NCBI GenBank assembly: GCA_947629795.1
Contig: CANRFC010000017.1
Coordinates: 1-54,662 of the forward strand
Direction of reading: 5' to 3'
From: an uncultured Oscillospiraceae bacterium
GTDB taxonomy: Bacteria > Bacillota > Clostridia > Oscillospirales > Oscillospiraceae
Length of the DNA stretch: 54,662 bases
The position numbers and the translations under genes are program-made. The first letter of the stretch is position 1. Each line of letters opens with the position of its first letter. Under the pieces are notes generated by a model. The model saw only the letters and a program-made list of their open reading frames with translations. It was not told the DNA's origin and ran no database searches. Shown here piece after piece: positions 1-8,130 of the stretch.

Positions 1-11
1 CGCAAACAGGG

Positions 12-54
12 CGAGAGGCCAACCCCTTTGGGCTGACCTCTCGTCTCTTTTTTT
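12..54 (+). terminator. Rho-independent terminator of an upstream gene
   Basis: A 7-bp stem (12-18 with 37-43) extended by an inner C/G stem is followed by a T-rich run ending near 54. It would end a transcript entering from the left edge, whose gene lies outside the window. Two more hairpins without T runs follow at 69-84 and 86-103. Confidence 0.8.
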
Positions 55-100
55 ACTCATTTTGCAACGGGCCCTTTCAGGCCCTTGGTGCGCGGGCGCA

Positions 101-304
101 CCAGGTATGGCAATATGTAGTGAACCACAAATTGTAGAATCCAAAGAATAAGGATATCCAAATTCTGTCGAACCCCAAGGGACATCTTGAAATTAAGACT
201 GCCCAGGTATGAAATATCAGGTGAACCACAAATCGTAGGATTGAAAGAATTGGAGTATCCAAAATTTGAAGAACCCAAAGGGATTTTTGAAAAACTGGAA
301 ATCT
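101..304. repeat. Imperfect tandem direct repeat, two units of about 102 bp
   Basis: Unit 1 (101-202) and unit 2 (203-304) both begin CCAGGTATG and share aligned blocks such as TGAACCACAAAT, TATCCAAA and AAGGGA in the same order. The region is AT-rich against a GC-rich neighbourhood and contains no credible gene. The period is a multiple of three, so the minus strand reads as a 34-residue degenerate repeat, but no start or ribosome-binding site supports translation. Nothing else is visible in this gene-free stretch besides the flanking terminator and promoter. Confidence 0.65.
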
Positions 305-312
305 CCAAATCC

Positions 313-342
313 TTGTAGATGTTCCCTCCCCTGTGGTATAAT
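313..342 (+). promoter_or_regulatory. Sigma-A promoter of the GTPase-NYN gene
   Basis: A -35 TTGTAG (313-318) and a perfect -10 TATAAT (337-342) are separated by 18 bp. They lie just upstream of an AAAGGAGG ribosome-binding site and the ATG at 373, which gives a short 5' leader. Confidence 0.75.
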
Positions 343-372
343 GACAAAAATACCCCAGAAAGGAGGTGCCCC

Positions 373-3003
373 ATGGATGACCTGACCCTGGGCATCCTGG
401 CCCACGTGGACGCGGGGAAGACCACCCTGTCCGAAGCACTGCTCTACACCGCCGGCGCTGTGCGGAAGCTGGGGCGGGTGGACCACGCCGACGCCTTTCT
501 GGACACCGACGCCCTGGAGAAGGAGCGGGGCATCACCATCTTCGCCAAGCAGGCGGTGCTGGAGACCGGAGATGTGCGCGTTACCCTCCTGGACACCCCC
601 GGCCACGCCGACTTTTCCGCCGAGGCCCAGCGGACCCTGGGGGTGCTGGACGCCGCCGTGCTGGTCATCTCCGCCCCCGACGGGGTGCGCAGCCACACCC
701 TGTCCCTGTGGCGGCTGCTCCGGCGCGCCGGGGTGCCCACCCTCCTCTTCCTCAACAAGCTGGACCAGCCCGGCGTGGACCCCGCCGCCCTGGAGGAGGC
801 CCTTCAGAGCCGGCTCAGTCCCGCCTGCCTTTCCTGGGCCGGCATCTGCTCCGGCGCCGCCGCCGAGGAGGCCGCCCTCACCGATGAGGACGCCATGGAG
901 GAGTACCTGTCCGCCGGGGCCCTCTCACAGAACACCCTCCGCCGGCTCTTCGCCCAGGGCAGGCTCTTCCCCTGTTTCTACGGCTCCGCCCTGAAGCTGG
1001 AGGGGGTGAAGGAGCTCCTCTCCGCCCTGCCGGAGCTCCTGCCCCGGCCCGTCTGGGGCGGGGAGTTCGCCGCCAAGGTCTTCAAGATCAGCCGGGACCA
1101 GGGCCAGCGGCTCACCCACCTGCGCATCACCGGGGGCGCCCTCCGGGTGAAGGACGTGGTGAACGGGGAGAAGGCCGACCAGCTCCGCATCTACTCCGGC
1201 GCCAAATTCACCGCCCCGGAGGCGGTGAGCGCCGGCACGGTGTGTGCCGTCACCGGTCTTTCCTCCACCTACCCCGGTCAGGCCCTGGGGGCCCAGGAGC
1301 CCTGGGCCGGGGCCATCGACCAGCCGCCCCTGGCCTATCAGCTCTTTCTTCCCCGGGAGGTGGACCCCCACGCCGCCCTTCCCAGGCTCCTGGAGCTGGG
1401 GGAGGAGGACCCTCAGCTGGACCTGGGCTGGGACAGCCGCCTGGGGGGCATCCAGGTCCGGCTCATGGGAGAGGTCCAGGCCGAGATCCTCCAGCGGCTC
1501 ATCCTAGATCGCTTCGGCTGGGCGGTGACCTTCGGCCCCGGCCGGGTGGTCTACCGGGAGACCATCGCCGCCCCGGTGGAAGGGGTGGGCCACTTCGAGC
1601 CCCTGCGGCACTACGCCGAGGTCCACCTGCTGCTGGAGCCCCTGCCCCCGGGCTCGGGGGTGGAGCTGGCCACCGTCTGCCCCACCGACCAGCTGGCGGT
1701 GAACTGGCAGCGGCTCATCCTCACCCACCTGGCCGAAAAGCCCCACCTGGGGGTCCTCACCGGCTCCCCCATCACCGACGTCCGCATCACCCTCCTCTCG
1801 GGCAAGGCCCACGAAAAGCACACCGAGGGGGGCGACTTCCGCCAGGCCACCTACCGGGCGGTGCGCCAGGGCCTCATGGGGGCCCGGAGCGTCCTGCTGG
1901 AGCCCTGGTACGCCTTTCGCCTGGAGCTCCCCGCCGGGCAGTTGGGCCGGGCCCTGGGCGACCTCCAGCGCATGGGGGGCGAGACCGACGCCCCCCAGAC
2001 CCTGGGGGAGGAGGCCGTCCTCACCGGCTTCGCCCCGGTCTCCGGCCTGCGGGACTACGCCGCCGAGGTGGCGGCCTACACCAGGGGCCAGGGCCGCCTG
2101 AGCTGCGAGAGCGCCGGCTGCCGCCCCTGTGCCGACCAGGAAAAGATCGTCTCCGAACTGGGCTACGACCCGGAGCGGGATGTGGACAACCCCGCCGGGT
2201 CCATTTTCTGTTCCCACGGCGCGGGCCACGAGGTGCCCTGGGATGAGGTCCCCCGGTGCGCCCATCTGCCCATGCTGGCGTCCCAAAACCGGGGGGAAGA
2301 GACGGCAAAAGCACCCCCATCGGGCCCCCAAAAAGGCCCCTCAGCCCCCCTTCCCGGGGGCCTGGAGCAGGACAAGGAGCTGCTGGACATCTTCCAGCGG
2401 ACCTACGGCGCCGTGAAGCCCCGCTCCTTCGATCCCGCCCCCAAGCCCCGGCGGACCTCCCTGTCCGACGGCCCGGTGGCGCTCAGAGAGACCGCCGCCT
2501 CGGGACCGGAGTACCTCCTGGTGGACGGGTACAACATCCTCTTCGCCTGGCCCGAGCTCAAGGCCCTGGCCCAGGAGAACCTGGACGCCGCCCGGAAGGC
2601 CCTGATGGACCTGCTCTCCAACTACCAGGGCTTTCGGAAAAACCGGGTCATCCTGGTCTTTGACGCCTACAAGGTCCCCCAGGGCACCGGCTCGGTGGTG
2701 AAGTATCACAACATCCACGTGGTCTACACTAAGGAGGCCGAGACCGCCGACAGCTATATCGAAAAGGCCAGCTATCAGCTCTCCAAAGAGAAGAACCGGG
2801 TGCGGGTGGCCACCTCCGACGCCGCCGAGCAGTTCATCATCCTGGGCCACGGGGCGCTGCGGGTCTCGGCCCAGGAGCTCTGGGAGGAGCTGAGCCAGAC
2901 CCGGGGGGAGATCGATGCCATCCTCCGGCGCAACAACCTGAAGCTCCCCGACGCCCAGGTCCGCTCCGCCTTCGAGCGGGCCAGGGAGAAAGGGAGAAAA
3001 TAA
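373..3003 (+). CDS. TetM/EF-G-like ribosomal GTPase with C-terminal Rae1/YacP-like NYN nuclease domain
   Basis: The 876-residue protein combines two ribosome-directed modules. The N-terminal part is a translation-factor GTPase of the TetM/TetO/EF-G type: P-loop AHVDAGKTT (about residues 10-18), RGITI switch I, DTPGHADF (74-81, with His78 at the catalytic position) and NKLD (128-131). EF-G-like domains II-V follow. A linker contains clustered cysteines (SCESAGCRPC and FCSHGAGHEVPW). Residues from about 713 onward match the NYN/PIN-like YacP (Rae1) fold, starting EYLLVDGYNILFAW with acidic Asp718 and Asn721. The ATG at 373 is chosen because it has an AAAGGAGG site at good spacing; the frame is open further upstream to 319 without one. 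TetM-like proteins release antibiotic or stalled complexes from the A site and Rae1 cleaves mRNA in the A site. The combined role is inferred. A tetracycline-resistance function cannot be assumed. Confidence 0.9.
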   Translation: MDDLTLGILAHVDAGKTTLSEALLYTAGAVRKLGRVDHADAFLDTDALEKERGITIFAKQAVLETGDVRVTLLDTPGHADFSAEAQRTLGVLDAAVLVISAPDGVRSHTLSLWRLLRRAGVPTLLFLNKLDQPGVDPAALEEALQSRLSPACLSWAGICSGAAAEEAALTDEDAMEEYLSAGALSQNTLRRLFAQGRLFPCFYGSALKLEGVKELLSALPELLPRPVWGGEFAAKVFKISRDQGQRLTHLRITGGALRVKDVVNGEKADQLRIYSGAKFTAPEAVSAGTVCAVTGLSSTYPGQALGAQEPWAGAIDQPPLAYQLFLPREVDPHAALPRLLELGEEDPQLDLGWDSRLGGIQVRLMGEVQAEILQRLILDRFGWAVTFGPGRVVYRETIAAPVEGVGHFEPLRHYAEVHLLLEPLPPGSGVELATVCPTDQLAVNWQRLILTHLAEKPHLGVLTGSPITDVRITLLSGKAHEKHTEGGDFRQATYRAVRQGLMGARSVLLEPWYAFRLELPAGQLGRALGDLQRMGGETDAPQTLGEEAVLTGFAPVSGLRDYAAEVAAYTRGQGRLSCESAGCRPCADQEKIVSELGYDPERDVDNPAGSIFCSHGAGHEVPWDEVPRCAHLPMLASQNRGEETAKAPPSGPQKGPSAPLPGGLEQDKELLDIFQRTYGAVKPRSFDPAPKPRRTSLSDGPVALRETAASGPEYLLVDGYNILFAWPELKALAQENLDAARKALMDLLSNYQGFRKNRVILVFDAYKVPQGTGSVVKYHNIHVVYTKEAETADSYIEKASYQLSKEKNRVRVATSDAAEQFIILGHGALRVSAQELWEELSQTRGEIDAILRRNNLKLPDAQVRSAFERAREKGRK

Positions 3004-3008
3004 CAGCG

Positions 3009-3040
3009 GAAAATCCGCCCTTTACGGGGGGCGGATTTTC
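3009..3040 (+). terminator. Stem-loop after the GTPase gene
   Basis: A perfect 12-bp stem (3009-3020 with 3029-3040) with an 8-nt loop lies six bases after the stop codon. The T run is part of the stem and no long U tail follows, so termination may be partial and may allow read-through into the dnaD-like gene. Confidence 0.6.
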
Positions 3041-3082
3041 GTGTAAAATAGGGAAAAAGACTGCCGAAAGGAGGGGAAGACC

Positions 3083-4069
3083 ATGCAAGGATGGATGCCG
3101 GGGGAGATCCTGTCCATGACCGCCCAGGCCGCTGACCGGCTCATCGCCGCCGGCAGCGGGGACGACGCTCTGCTCTACCTGTGGCTGCTGAAGAGCGGGG
3201 GGGAGTACGACGCCGTCCGCGCCGCCCACGCCCTGGGCTGGGACGCCGGCCGCTGCGACGAGAGCTTCCGCCGCCTGGTGGGCCAGGGCCTGGCCGACGA
3301 GAGCCGCCGGGCCGCCCCGCCCGTCCCCGCTCCCGCCGAGCCGCCGGAGTACTCCGCCGCCGATATCAAACGGGAGCTGGAAAACAGCGGCTCCCTCTTC
3401 CCCGGCCTGGTGCAGGAGGTCCAGCGGAAGCTGGGCAAGGTCCTCTCCACCGCCGACCTCAAGACCCTCTACGCCATCTACGACTTCACCGGCCTGCCCG
3501 CCGAGGTCATCCTTCTGGTGGTGAGCTGGTGCACCGAGGAGGCCCGCCGGAAGTACGGCGAGGGCCGCACCCCCCGCCTGCCCCAGATCGAGAAGGAGGC
3601 CCGCCGCTGGAAGGAGCGGGGGGTGGACACCCTGGAGACCGCCGAGCCCTATTTGAAGCGGCTCTCCGCCCTCCGGGACCGCACCGCCCAGGTCATGGCC
3701 CTGCTGGACATCCGGGACCGGCCCGCCGTGGCCCGGGAGCGGGAGTACATCGCCGCCTGGGTGGACATGGGCTTCCCCGACGAGTCCATCCGGGAGGCCT
3801 ACGAGCGCACCGTTTTGAAGAAGCAGAGCCTCAACTGGGCCTATATGAACTCCATCCTCTGCTCCTGGCACAAGAAGGGGCTCCACACCCCGGAGCAGAT
3901 CACCGCGGGGGACTCCCCCGTCCGCGCCCGAAGCGCCGCCCGGGGCAGGCCGGGGGCGGGAGCCACCGCCCCCCAGCCCATCACCCGCCGGGAGGCCGAT
4001 GAGCAGATCCGCCAGGACATGGATTGGGTACGGAAATTCGTGAAGGAACACAGCGGGGAGGGAACGTAA
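3083..4069 (+). CDS. DnaD/DnaB-like primosomal protein
   Basis: A 328-residue protein of the DnaD family, which remodels DNA and helps load the replicative helicase at oriC and restart sites in Firmicutes. An N-terminal winged-helix-like segment (about residues 5-85) precedes a DnaB_2/DnaD C-terminal domain. The latter is recognisable in the DFTGLPAEVILLVVSWC region (about 135-155) and in the late helix NWAYMNSILCSWHKKGL (about 250-270), which corresponds to the family's YWxxI-type DNA-binding segment. The tail is basic and low in complexity. An AAAGGAGG site precedes the ATG. The gene ends one base before the DnaC-like ATPase gene, so the two are almost certainly co-transcribed and act together in helicase loading. 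Confidence 0.85.
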   Translation: MQGWMPGEILSMTAQAADRLIAAGSGDDALLYLWLLKSGGEYDAVRAAHALGWDAGRCDESFRRLVGQGLADESRRAAPPVPAPAEPPEYSAADIKRELENSGSLFPGLVQEVQRKLGKVLSTADLKTLYAIYDFTGLPAEVILLVVSWCTEEARRKYGEGRTPRLPQIEKEARRWKERGVDTLETAEPYLKRLSALRDRTAQVMALLDIRDRPAVAREREYIAAWVDMGFPDESIREAYERTVLKKQSLNWAYMNSILCSWHKKGLHTPEQITAGDSPVRARSAARGRPGAGATAPQPITRREADEQIRQDMDWVRKFVKEHSGEGT

Positions 4070-4070
4070 A

Positions 4071-5075
4071 ATGGCATACGATGCAGCCGCCCTTCGCCGG
4101 GCGTCCCAACGTCTGAACGCCCAGAAGAAGTCCCGGCAGGACGCCCTGGAGCGCCGCCGCCGGGAGCTGTTCGCCCGCTGCCCCGAGCTGGGGGACATCG
4201 ACCGCCAACTCCGGGGGGCCATGCTGGACGTGGTCACCTCCTGTCTGAGGGCGGGCTCCGACCCCGGCCCCGCCCTGGCGGTGATCCGGGACGGCAACAT
4301 GGACCTCCAGCAGCGCCAGGCCCAGCTTCTCCGGGACCTGGGCTATCCCCCCGACGCCCTCCGGGAAGTGCCGGTGTGCAAGCTCTGCGGCGACGCGGGG
4401 TGGATCAAGGGGGAGATGTGCCAGTGCCTCAGGACCCTCTACATCGACGAGGCCGTCCGGGGCATCGGCCGGGACGTGGACGTGGAGAGTCAGACCTTCG
4501 ACGCCTTCTCCCTGGATTGGTACTCCCCCCTTCCCGCCCCCGACCGGGGGATCTCCCCCCGGGAGAACATGGAGAGTGTCCGGGAGATGTGCCGGATGTA
4601 CGCCGTGCGCTTCGGCCGCTTCCCGGTGAAGAACCTCTTCCTCACCGGGGACCCCGGCCTGGGCAAGACCTACCTGTCGGCCTGCATCGCCCGCACCGTG
4701 GCCGAGGAGGGCTTCTGGGCGGTGTACGACACCGCCATCCGCATCTTTTCCAAATTTGAGGAACAAAAATTCTCCAGAGACGTCCAAGAGGAGAGAGAGG
4801 CCAAGGACGAGACCCGCCGCTACCTGGCCTGCGACCTGCTCATCCTGGACGACCTGGGCAGCGAGATGACCACCCCCTTCGTCCAGTCCGCCCTCTACAC
4901 CCTGGTGGACGGCCGCCTGCGCCAGGGCAAGGCCACCGTCATCTCCTCCAACCTGACCCTGGAGGGCCTTGCCCAGCGCTACACCGGGCAGATCGCCTCC
5001 CGCATCCGGGGGGAGTACCGCACCCTGGAGTTCTTTGGAGAGGACGTCCGCCTCCAGCGCAAGAAACAGCTCTGA
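4071..5075 (+). CDS. DnaC/IstB-like AAA+ helicase-loader ATPase
   Basis: A 334-residue AAA+ ATPase resembling DnaC/DnaI, which delivers the replicative helicase onto DNA. The N-terminal half is helical and includes a zinc-binding-type cluster (Cys103, Cys106, Cys117, Cys119 in CKLCGDAGWIKGEMCQC), as in many clostridial DnaC homologs. Walker A is GDPGLGKTYL (Lys199, Thr200) and Walker B is LLILDDLG (Asp260, Asp261). A sensor-type ISSNL motif and an arginine-rich SRIRGEYRTLEF segment follow. Only one base separates it from the DnaD-like gene, which supports a primosome role rather than a transposon IstB role. No transposase is adjacent. Confidence 0.88.
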   Translation: MAYDAAALRRASQRLNAQKKSRQDALERRRRELFARCPELGDIDRQLRGAMLDVVTSCLRAGSDPGPALAVIRDGNMDLQQRQAQLLRDLGYPPDALREVPVCKLCGDAGWIKGEMCQCLRTLYIDEAVRGIGRDVDVESQTFDAFSLDWYSPLPAPDRGISPRENMESVREMCRMYAVRFGRFPVKNLFLTGDPGLGKTYLSACIARTVAEEGFWAVYDTAIRIFSKFEEQKFSRDVQEEREAKDETRRYLACDLLILDDLGSEMTTPFVQSALYTLVDGRLRQGKATVISSNLTLEGLAQRYTGQIASRIRGEYRTLEFFGEDVRLQRKKQL

Positions 5076-5089
5076 GGACCCGGAAACCA

Positions 5090-5118
5090 TTGCTTTTTTT
5101 CTCCAGGCGCGCTATAAT
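5090..5118 (+). promoter_or_regulatory. Sigma-A promoter of the SLH-protein gene
   Basis: TTGCTT (5090-5095) and TATAAT (5113-5118) are separated by exactly 17 bp. The promoter sits in the 116-bp gap after the dnaC-like gene and gives a leader of about 65 nt before the ATG at 5192. Confidence 0.85.
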
Positions 5119-5191
5119 GGGGAAGAAAATATCATCCGCCACAGGATATAGAGCTCAAAAAATCAGTTTGAAAAGATTTGGAGGGAACACT

Positions 5192-7549
5192 ATGAAGCTC
5201 AAACGGCTCTCCGCCCTGGGCCTGACCCTGGCTCTGTCCCTGTCCCTGGGGGTGACCGGAGCCTCGGCCGCCACCAACTACTATTTCGCCGACATTGAGA
5301 AGCACTGGGCCCGGGATTACATCCAGGAGATGCAGGAGAAGGGCCTGGCCGTGGGCTGGCAGTCCACCGATGAAAACGGCAACACCATCAACATCTTCCA
5401 GCCCGACGGGAAGATGACCGCCACCGAGACCCTGCTCTTCTGTGCCCGCTCCGCCCAGCTGGACAAGGCCACCCTGGACAAGATCGCCGCCGATCACCGC
5501 CAGGAGGTCTACGACGCCCTCCCCGCCGGCATCGCCGCCTGGAAGAGCGACCCCGCCCGGGAGCTGGCCGGCGCCATCCAGACCGGAGTGCTCACCCTCT
5601 CCGAGCTCAGCGACCTGGCCGAGGCCGACGTCCTGGGTTCCCAGATCTCCCGGGAGAAGGTGTGCATGTACCTGGTCCGGGCCATGCAGCTGGAGCCTCT
5701 GGCCAAGAGCCTGGCCACCTATTCCCTGAGCTATAAGGACGCCGACGACATCAGCCCCGAGTACCGCCCCTATGTCTACGTCCTCACCATGTACGGCGTG
5801 GTCAACGGCACCGACCAGGGAACCTTCAACCCCAAGGGCTGGGTGACCCGTGCCGAGATGACCACCATGCTCTCCCGGACCCTGAAGGCCATCGATGAGA
5901 TGGGCATCTCCCCCGAGCTCAGCGAGTACACCAGCTATGACTGGCGGGGCGGCGTGATCACCAACGTCACCGTGGGCAAGGGCGGCGCCGTGATCCTCAC
6001 CCTGAAGAGCGAGGTCTCGGGTACCAACAGCTACACCCTTCCCGCCGGCGTGGAGATCTACAAGGACAACATGCTGGGCGACTCTGACGACCTCCGTGCC
6101 GGCCAGTACGCCCGGCTGAACCTGAACTCCAACCACACCGTCTCCCAGGTCCGCCTGGGCGGCGCGGTGACGCAGCTCTCCGGCTCCATCTCCAGCCTGG
6201 CCGATGACCAGCTCTCCCTCCAGCTCACCAACGGCCTGACCCGCAACCTCATCATCGACCGCTTCACCGAGGTGGCCGTGGGCAATCAGGCCGGCGGCCG
6301 GGAGCTCATCGACCCCGAGGCCGGTTACACCACCGCCGTGTGCCAGGTGGACGCCATGGGCCACCTTGCCGCGGTGAAGTTCGCCGGCGGCACCCAGGAC
6401 GTGGAGGGCTTCCTCTCCGGCGTGACCACCTCCGGCGGCAGGACCACCCTCACCGCCCTGCGCTTTGACGGCGTTTCCTACACCTACGACGTGCCCGACG
6501 GCATCGCCGTGCTGCTGGACGGCGAGCTGAGCACTCTGGACAGGCTGAAGTCCGGCGTCTTCCTCACCCTCCGGGTGGGCATCGACGACAACTCCCTCTC
6601 CGGCGTGGTGGCTGAGACCGACAGCCGCTTCCACCAGGGCCCCATCACCGCCGTGGGTTCCATCGGCACCGCCAAGAGCATCACCCTCAAGGACGTCTTC
6701 TCCGGCAAGAGCGAGACCTACACCGTCAGCTCCTCCGCCGCCGTCACCTATGACGGGGAGGTCAAGAGCACCGCCGACGTGAGCAAGGGCTGGTACGTCA
6801 CCGTCAAGGAGTCCGACGGCGTCATCGGCGAGGTCTACGGCTTCCCCGGCACCGTTACCGTGGAGGGCACCATCACCGGCATCACCCTGGAGGAGACCAC
6901 CCTCCTGGAGGTCACCCGCAGCGACGGCGCCGGCGTGGCCCGCTACGAGCTGAACATCAGCGACCTGCCTGAGATCACCCGCTCCGGCAAGACCAGCACC
7001 GTGGATAAGCTCTCCGCCGGAGACACCGTGGTGGTCACCATCCGCAACAACAAGGTGGAGAAGATCGCCGCCACCCCCAGGAGCGCCGACCTCACCGGCA
7101 CCATCTCGGCCATCAACCGCACCCTCTCGGGCACCACCCTGGAGATCGTCTTTGCCGACGGCACCAGCAAGGCCTACGCCCTCACCAACGCCGTCTCCAT
7201 CACCCAGGACGGCCTGGCCATCAGCGCCGACAGCCTGAAGCTGGGCTTCACCGTGGGCCTGGTGGTGGACGGGGATAAGCTCATGAGCCTGGAGGTCACC
7301 GGCTCCACCTCCACCAGCGACTCCATCTCCGGTACGGTCTTCACCGTGGACACCACGGCCAAGACCATGACCATCAAGGTCGCCGACGGCGGCACCTACA
7401 CCGTCAACGTCAAGGACGCCACCTTCATGGAGCCCGCCACCGGCCGCACCAACCTGCGCCTGAGCGACTTCTCCTACGGCGACAAGGTCACCGTCTGGGG
7501 CTCCTTCGACAAGGGCGTCTACATCGCCACCAGCGTGGTCAAGGGCTGA
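5192..7549 (+). CDS. Secreted SLH-domain cell-surface protein
   Basis: A 785-residue exported protein. The ATG at 5192 is chosen because it follows a GGAGGG site and opens a textbook signal peptide (MKLKRLSALGLTLALSLS, cleavage near ASA-AT around residue 26). The frame extends upstream to 5090 but overlaps the promoter. Mature residues 28-60 (YFADIEKHWARDYI) and about 180-235 (YKDADD to TRAEMTTMLSR) are S-layer homology motifs, which bind pyruvylated secondary wall polymers. The remaining roughly 540 residues are beta-rich, with recurring threonine/valine-rich units of the type TxxGTITxI and DGxxxTYTV, and no recognisable catalytic site. It is probably a wall-anchored surface protein transcribed alone, since a promoter and a terminator flank it. 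Confidence 0.85.
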   Translation: MKLKRLSALGLTLALSLSLGVTGASAATNYYFADIEKHWARDYIQEMQEKGLAVGWQSTDENGNTINIFQPDGKMTATETLLFCARSAQLDKATLDKIAADHRQEVYDALPAGIAAWKSDPARELAGAIQTGVLTLSELSDLAEADVLGSQISREKVCMYLVRAMQLEPLAKSLATYSLSYKDADDISPEYRPYVYVLTMYGVVNGTDQGTFNPKGWVTRAEMTTMLSRTLKAIDEMGISPELSEYTSYDWRGGVITNVTVGKGGAVILTLKSEVSGTNSYTLPAGVEIYKDNMLGDSDDLRAGQYARLNLNSNHTVSQVRLGGAVTQLSGSISSLADDQLSLQLTNGLTRNLIIDRFTEVAVGNQAGGRELIDPEAGYTTAVCQVDAMGHLAAVKFAGGTQDVEGFLSGVTTSGGRTTLTALRFDGVSYTYDVPDGIAVLLDGELSTLDRLKSGVFLTLRVGIDDNSLSGVVAETDSRFHQGPITAVGSIGTAKSITLKDVFSGKSETYTVSSSAAVTYDGEVKSTADVSKGWYVTVKESDGVIGEVYGFPGTVTVEGTITGITLEETTLLEVTRSDGAGVARYELNISDLPEITRSGKTSTVDKLSAGDTVVVTIRNNKVEKIAATPRSADLTGTISAINRTLSGTTLEIVFADGTSKAYALTNAVSITQDGLAISADSLKLGFTVGLVVDGDKLMSLEVTGSTSTSDSISGTVFTVDTTAKTMTIKVADGGTYTVNVKDATFMEPATGRTNLRLSDFSYGDKVTVWGSFDKGVYIATSVVKG

Positions 7550-7603
7550 GCGATACCGCTTCATCCCCGGGGACCCGCCTGAGATCCCACAGTCCGTCGA
7601 ACC

Positions 7604-7649
7604 GTGAGGGGCTATTCTTCCCAAGTGGAGGAATGGCCCCTCACTTTTT
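7604..7649 (+). terminator. Strong rho-independent terminator
   Basis: GTGAGGGGC (from 7604) pairs perfectly with GCCCCTCAC (ending 7644), with an inner ATTCTTCC/GGAGGAAT stem and a TTTTT tail. It ends the SLH-protein transcript. The rest of the 7550-7811 gap holds only the zapA promoter. Confidence 0.92.
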
Positions 7650-7743
7650 CCGGGAATGGCGCGGCATGTGCAGATCAGGGGCGCGGAATGGGCCGGGACC
7701 GTAAAAATTTACCTCCCGGTAAGGAAAAAATCACATTTTCCTG

Positions 7744-7772
7744 TTCCTCAACCCCGGCGGCTGTGTTATAAT
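7744..7772 (+). promoter_or_regulatory. Probable promoter of zapA and the U32 gene
   Basis: A perfect TATAAT (7767-7772) lies 39 bp before the zapA ATG. The -35 at the standard 17-bp distance is weak (TTCCTC), so the call rests mainly on the -10. Confidence 0.6.
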
Positions 7773-7811
7773 ACTTTTAACCATGCAAAAATAGAGAAAG
7801 AGGGTCATCCT

Positions 7812-8129
7812 ATGAACAAGCTCACCGTGACCATCGCCGGACAGGAGTACACCCTGGTGGCCGGAGAGGACGCCGCCTACATGGAGAAGGTGGCCGCCCA
7901 CGTGGACCGGCAGGTGGAGGACGTGCTCCAGACCGCCCACGTCTCCCGCACCGACGCCGCCATCCTGGCTGCCCTCAACATCGCCGATGAGTACTACAAG
8001 GAGCAGGAGGCCGCCGAGAACCTCCGGGGCCAGCTCAAGCAGTATCTGGAGGAGGCCACCGACATGAAGCTCCAGATCTCCGAGCTCAAGCGCCAGCTCT
8101 TCGCCGCCCAGAACCAGGGGAAGAAGTAA
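7812..8129 (+). CDS. zapA: Cell division protein ZapA
   Basis: A 105-residue cytoplasmic protein that bundles FtsZ protofilaments at mid-cell. The N-terminal KLTVTIAGQEYTLVAGED strand pair and the VAAHVDRQVEDV helix are typical of ZapA. The C-terminal half (about residues 60-100) is a heptad-rich coiled coil used for dimer and tetramer formation. The length fits the family. I chose the ATG at 7812, following AAAGAGGG, over an upstream in-frame start that would overlap the promoter. The U32 gene begins one base after the stop, a pairing often seen in Clostridia. Confidence 0.9.
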   Translation: MNKLTVTIAGQEYTLVAGEDAAYMEKVAAHVDRQVEDVLQTAHVSRTDAAILAALNIADEYYKEQEAAENLRGQLKQYLEEATDMKLQISELKRQLFAAQNQGKK

Positions 8130-8130
8130 G

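Noticed and set aside
373-3003. Calling the first gene a tetracycline-resistance gene
   Set aside because: The GTPase part is TetM-like, but the fused NYN domain and chromosomal setting set it apart from known tet genes. Resistance cannot be read from similarity of the GTPase motifs.
4071-5075. IstB transposition helper (IS21 family)
   Set aside because: It shares the AAA+ core, but there is no istA-like transposase or terminal repeat. The dnaD-like neighbour and cysteine cluster fit a helicase loader.
5132-7624. Long minus-strand reading frame opposite the SLH gene
   Set aside because: It is a shadow of GC-rich codons on the other strand: Gly/His/Val-rich, no family, no ribosome site, and it crosses the promoter and terminator of the real gene.
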